From NCBI GenBank assembly GCA_021848375.1, contig JAJZUR010000080.1, forward strand, positions 1 to 6,902: a stretch of 6,902 nucleotides of DNA, given 5' to 3'. Made by a program: the position numbers and the translations under genes. Under the pieces are notes generated by a model, which was given only the letters and a program-made list of their open reading frames with translations, was not told where the DNA came from and searched no databases. This document shows positions 6,688 to 6,902 of this stretch, one piece after another (the stretch's first letter is position 1; each line of letters begins with the position of its first letter). This stretch comes from Pseudomonadota bacterium (lineage in GTDB: Bacteria; Pseudomonadota; Gammaproteobacteria; UBA6186; Azoamicaceae).

Positions 6688-6716
6688 TTTATAGAAATAT
6701 CTTATCAAAATAACAA
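6688..6716 (-). promoter_or_regulatory. Candidate sigma70 promoter for the hydrolase-TPR unit
   Basis: On the minus strand TTGTTA (6716-6711) and TATAAA (6693-6688) are separated by 17 bases, 31 bases before the start codon at 6656. An alternative pair, TTTACA (6728-6723) and TAAGAT (6704-6699), has an 18-base spacer. The region is AT-rich, so such matches are cheap and either pair may be chance. Confidence 0.35.
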
Positions 6717-6734
6717 CATCCTTGTAAAGTGAGT

Positions 6735-6743
6735 TATATTAAG
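6735..6743 (-). promoter_or_regulatory. Possible PmrA-type box
   Basis: CTTAATATA on the minus strand differs by one base from the CTTAATATT element known from PmrA-regulated type IV effector genes of Legionella and Coxiella. It sits just upstream of the candidate -35 TTTACA (6728-6723). The second half-site is poor (CTTTA at a spacing of 14 rather than 11). A nine-base match in AT-rich DNA is weak evidence by itself. Confidence 0.25.
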
Positions 6744-6788
6744 TGACCAGAGAACAAATAAACCATACATTTTTAATTTGCTATTTAA

Positions 6789-6878
6789 TCAACTAAATTT
6801 AACTTTTCGACATACCCAACCATAATACTCTGATTTAAACCCTAGAATAGTGCCAATCAATCTTCCCCAAATTATCAT
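6789..6878 (-). pseudogene. djlA 5' remnant, 29-codon open frame
   Basis: Reading from ATG 6878 gives MIIWGRLIGTILGFK, the DjlA membrane-segment start with one added Ile, then 14 unrelated codons (SEYYGW...) to a TGA at 6791-6789. Only the first 15 codons are djlA-like. It is best read as the ancestral djlA start left behind when the cassette entered, since it lies on the side where the original upstream region should be. It could still be translated as a short leader peptide. Confidence 0.7.
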
Positions 6879-6902
6879 GTCTTATCCACAACTCTTTCAA
6901 AC
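6834..6902. repeat. Direct repeat copy 2: djlA start and leader, cut by the window edge
   Basis: This copy matches 5516-5583 in the same orientation. The 32-base identical core is 6841-6872; the leader side also carries TTATCCACA and then continues with small changes (CTCTTTCAAAC for TTCTCAAAC) up to the edge, so the true repeat may be longer. Similarity ends at the TTTAAA near 6834-6839. Confidence 0.92.

Noticed and set aside
1..6902. CRISPR arrays, tRNA or rRNA genes, riboswitches
   Set aside because: No regularly spaced repeats, no tRNA-like cloverleaf, and no rRNA or known riboswitch signature was seen on either strand by eye.

Overview
The window reads as a piece of a moderately AT-rich gammaproteobacterial chromosome, most probably from the Legionellales (Coxiella/Legionella relatives). 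The grounds are the Legionella/Coxiella feel of the accessory proteins, a decaying gene, and housekeeping genes (rpe, djlA) that are clearly gammaproteobacterial. The order-level assignment is inference; no 16S rRNA or other marker is present.

Layout from left to right. Positions 1-79 hold the tail of an unidentified reading frame cut by the window edge, possibly an insertion-sequence end. Positions 80-800 (minus) are one decayed gene of about 240 codons, broken by two in-frame stops and two single-base frameshifts, both at homopolymers. Positions 924-2678 (plus) encode a large protein with a degenerate PilZ-like C-terminal region. It converges, with a 13-base gap, on a minus-strand pair: pagL-like outer-membrane lipid A deacylase (3369-3917) followed by rpe, ribulose-phosphate 3-epimerase (2692-3360). 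A TetR/AcrR-type regulator (4053-4619, plus) diverges from that pair and has a clear 18-base operator-like palindrome just before its ribosome binding site. A 35-base GC-rich hairpin separates the regulator from the convergent djlA (4662-5558, minus), a membrane-anchored J-domain co-chaperone.

The most unusual part is 5584-6840. djlA is preceded by a visibly AT-richer two-gene unit on the same strand: a 232-residue protein with the His...Cys layout of circularly permuted papain-fold (NlpC/P60-like) hydrolases, and an 87-residue protein with a single TPR-like helix pair. Immediately beyond this unit, at the right edge, the first 15 codons of djlA and its leader occur a second time. The two-gene cassette is therefore bracketed by direct copies of the djlA start, with 32 consecutive identical bases. 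This looks like an insertion that split the ancestral djlA start and supplied a replacement 5' end. A PmrA-like box and a plausible promoter precede the cassette, so it may be a type IV effector-type locus, but this is a hypothesis.

The core genes are only loosely linked in function. PagL remodels outer-membrane lipid A, Rpe belongs to the pentose phosphate pathway, DjlA is an inner-membrane co-chaperone linked to envelope stress, and the TetR protein probably controls itself and perhaps the pagL-rpe unit. Two AT-rich accessory segments (80-800 and 5584-6840) flank this core.
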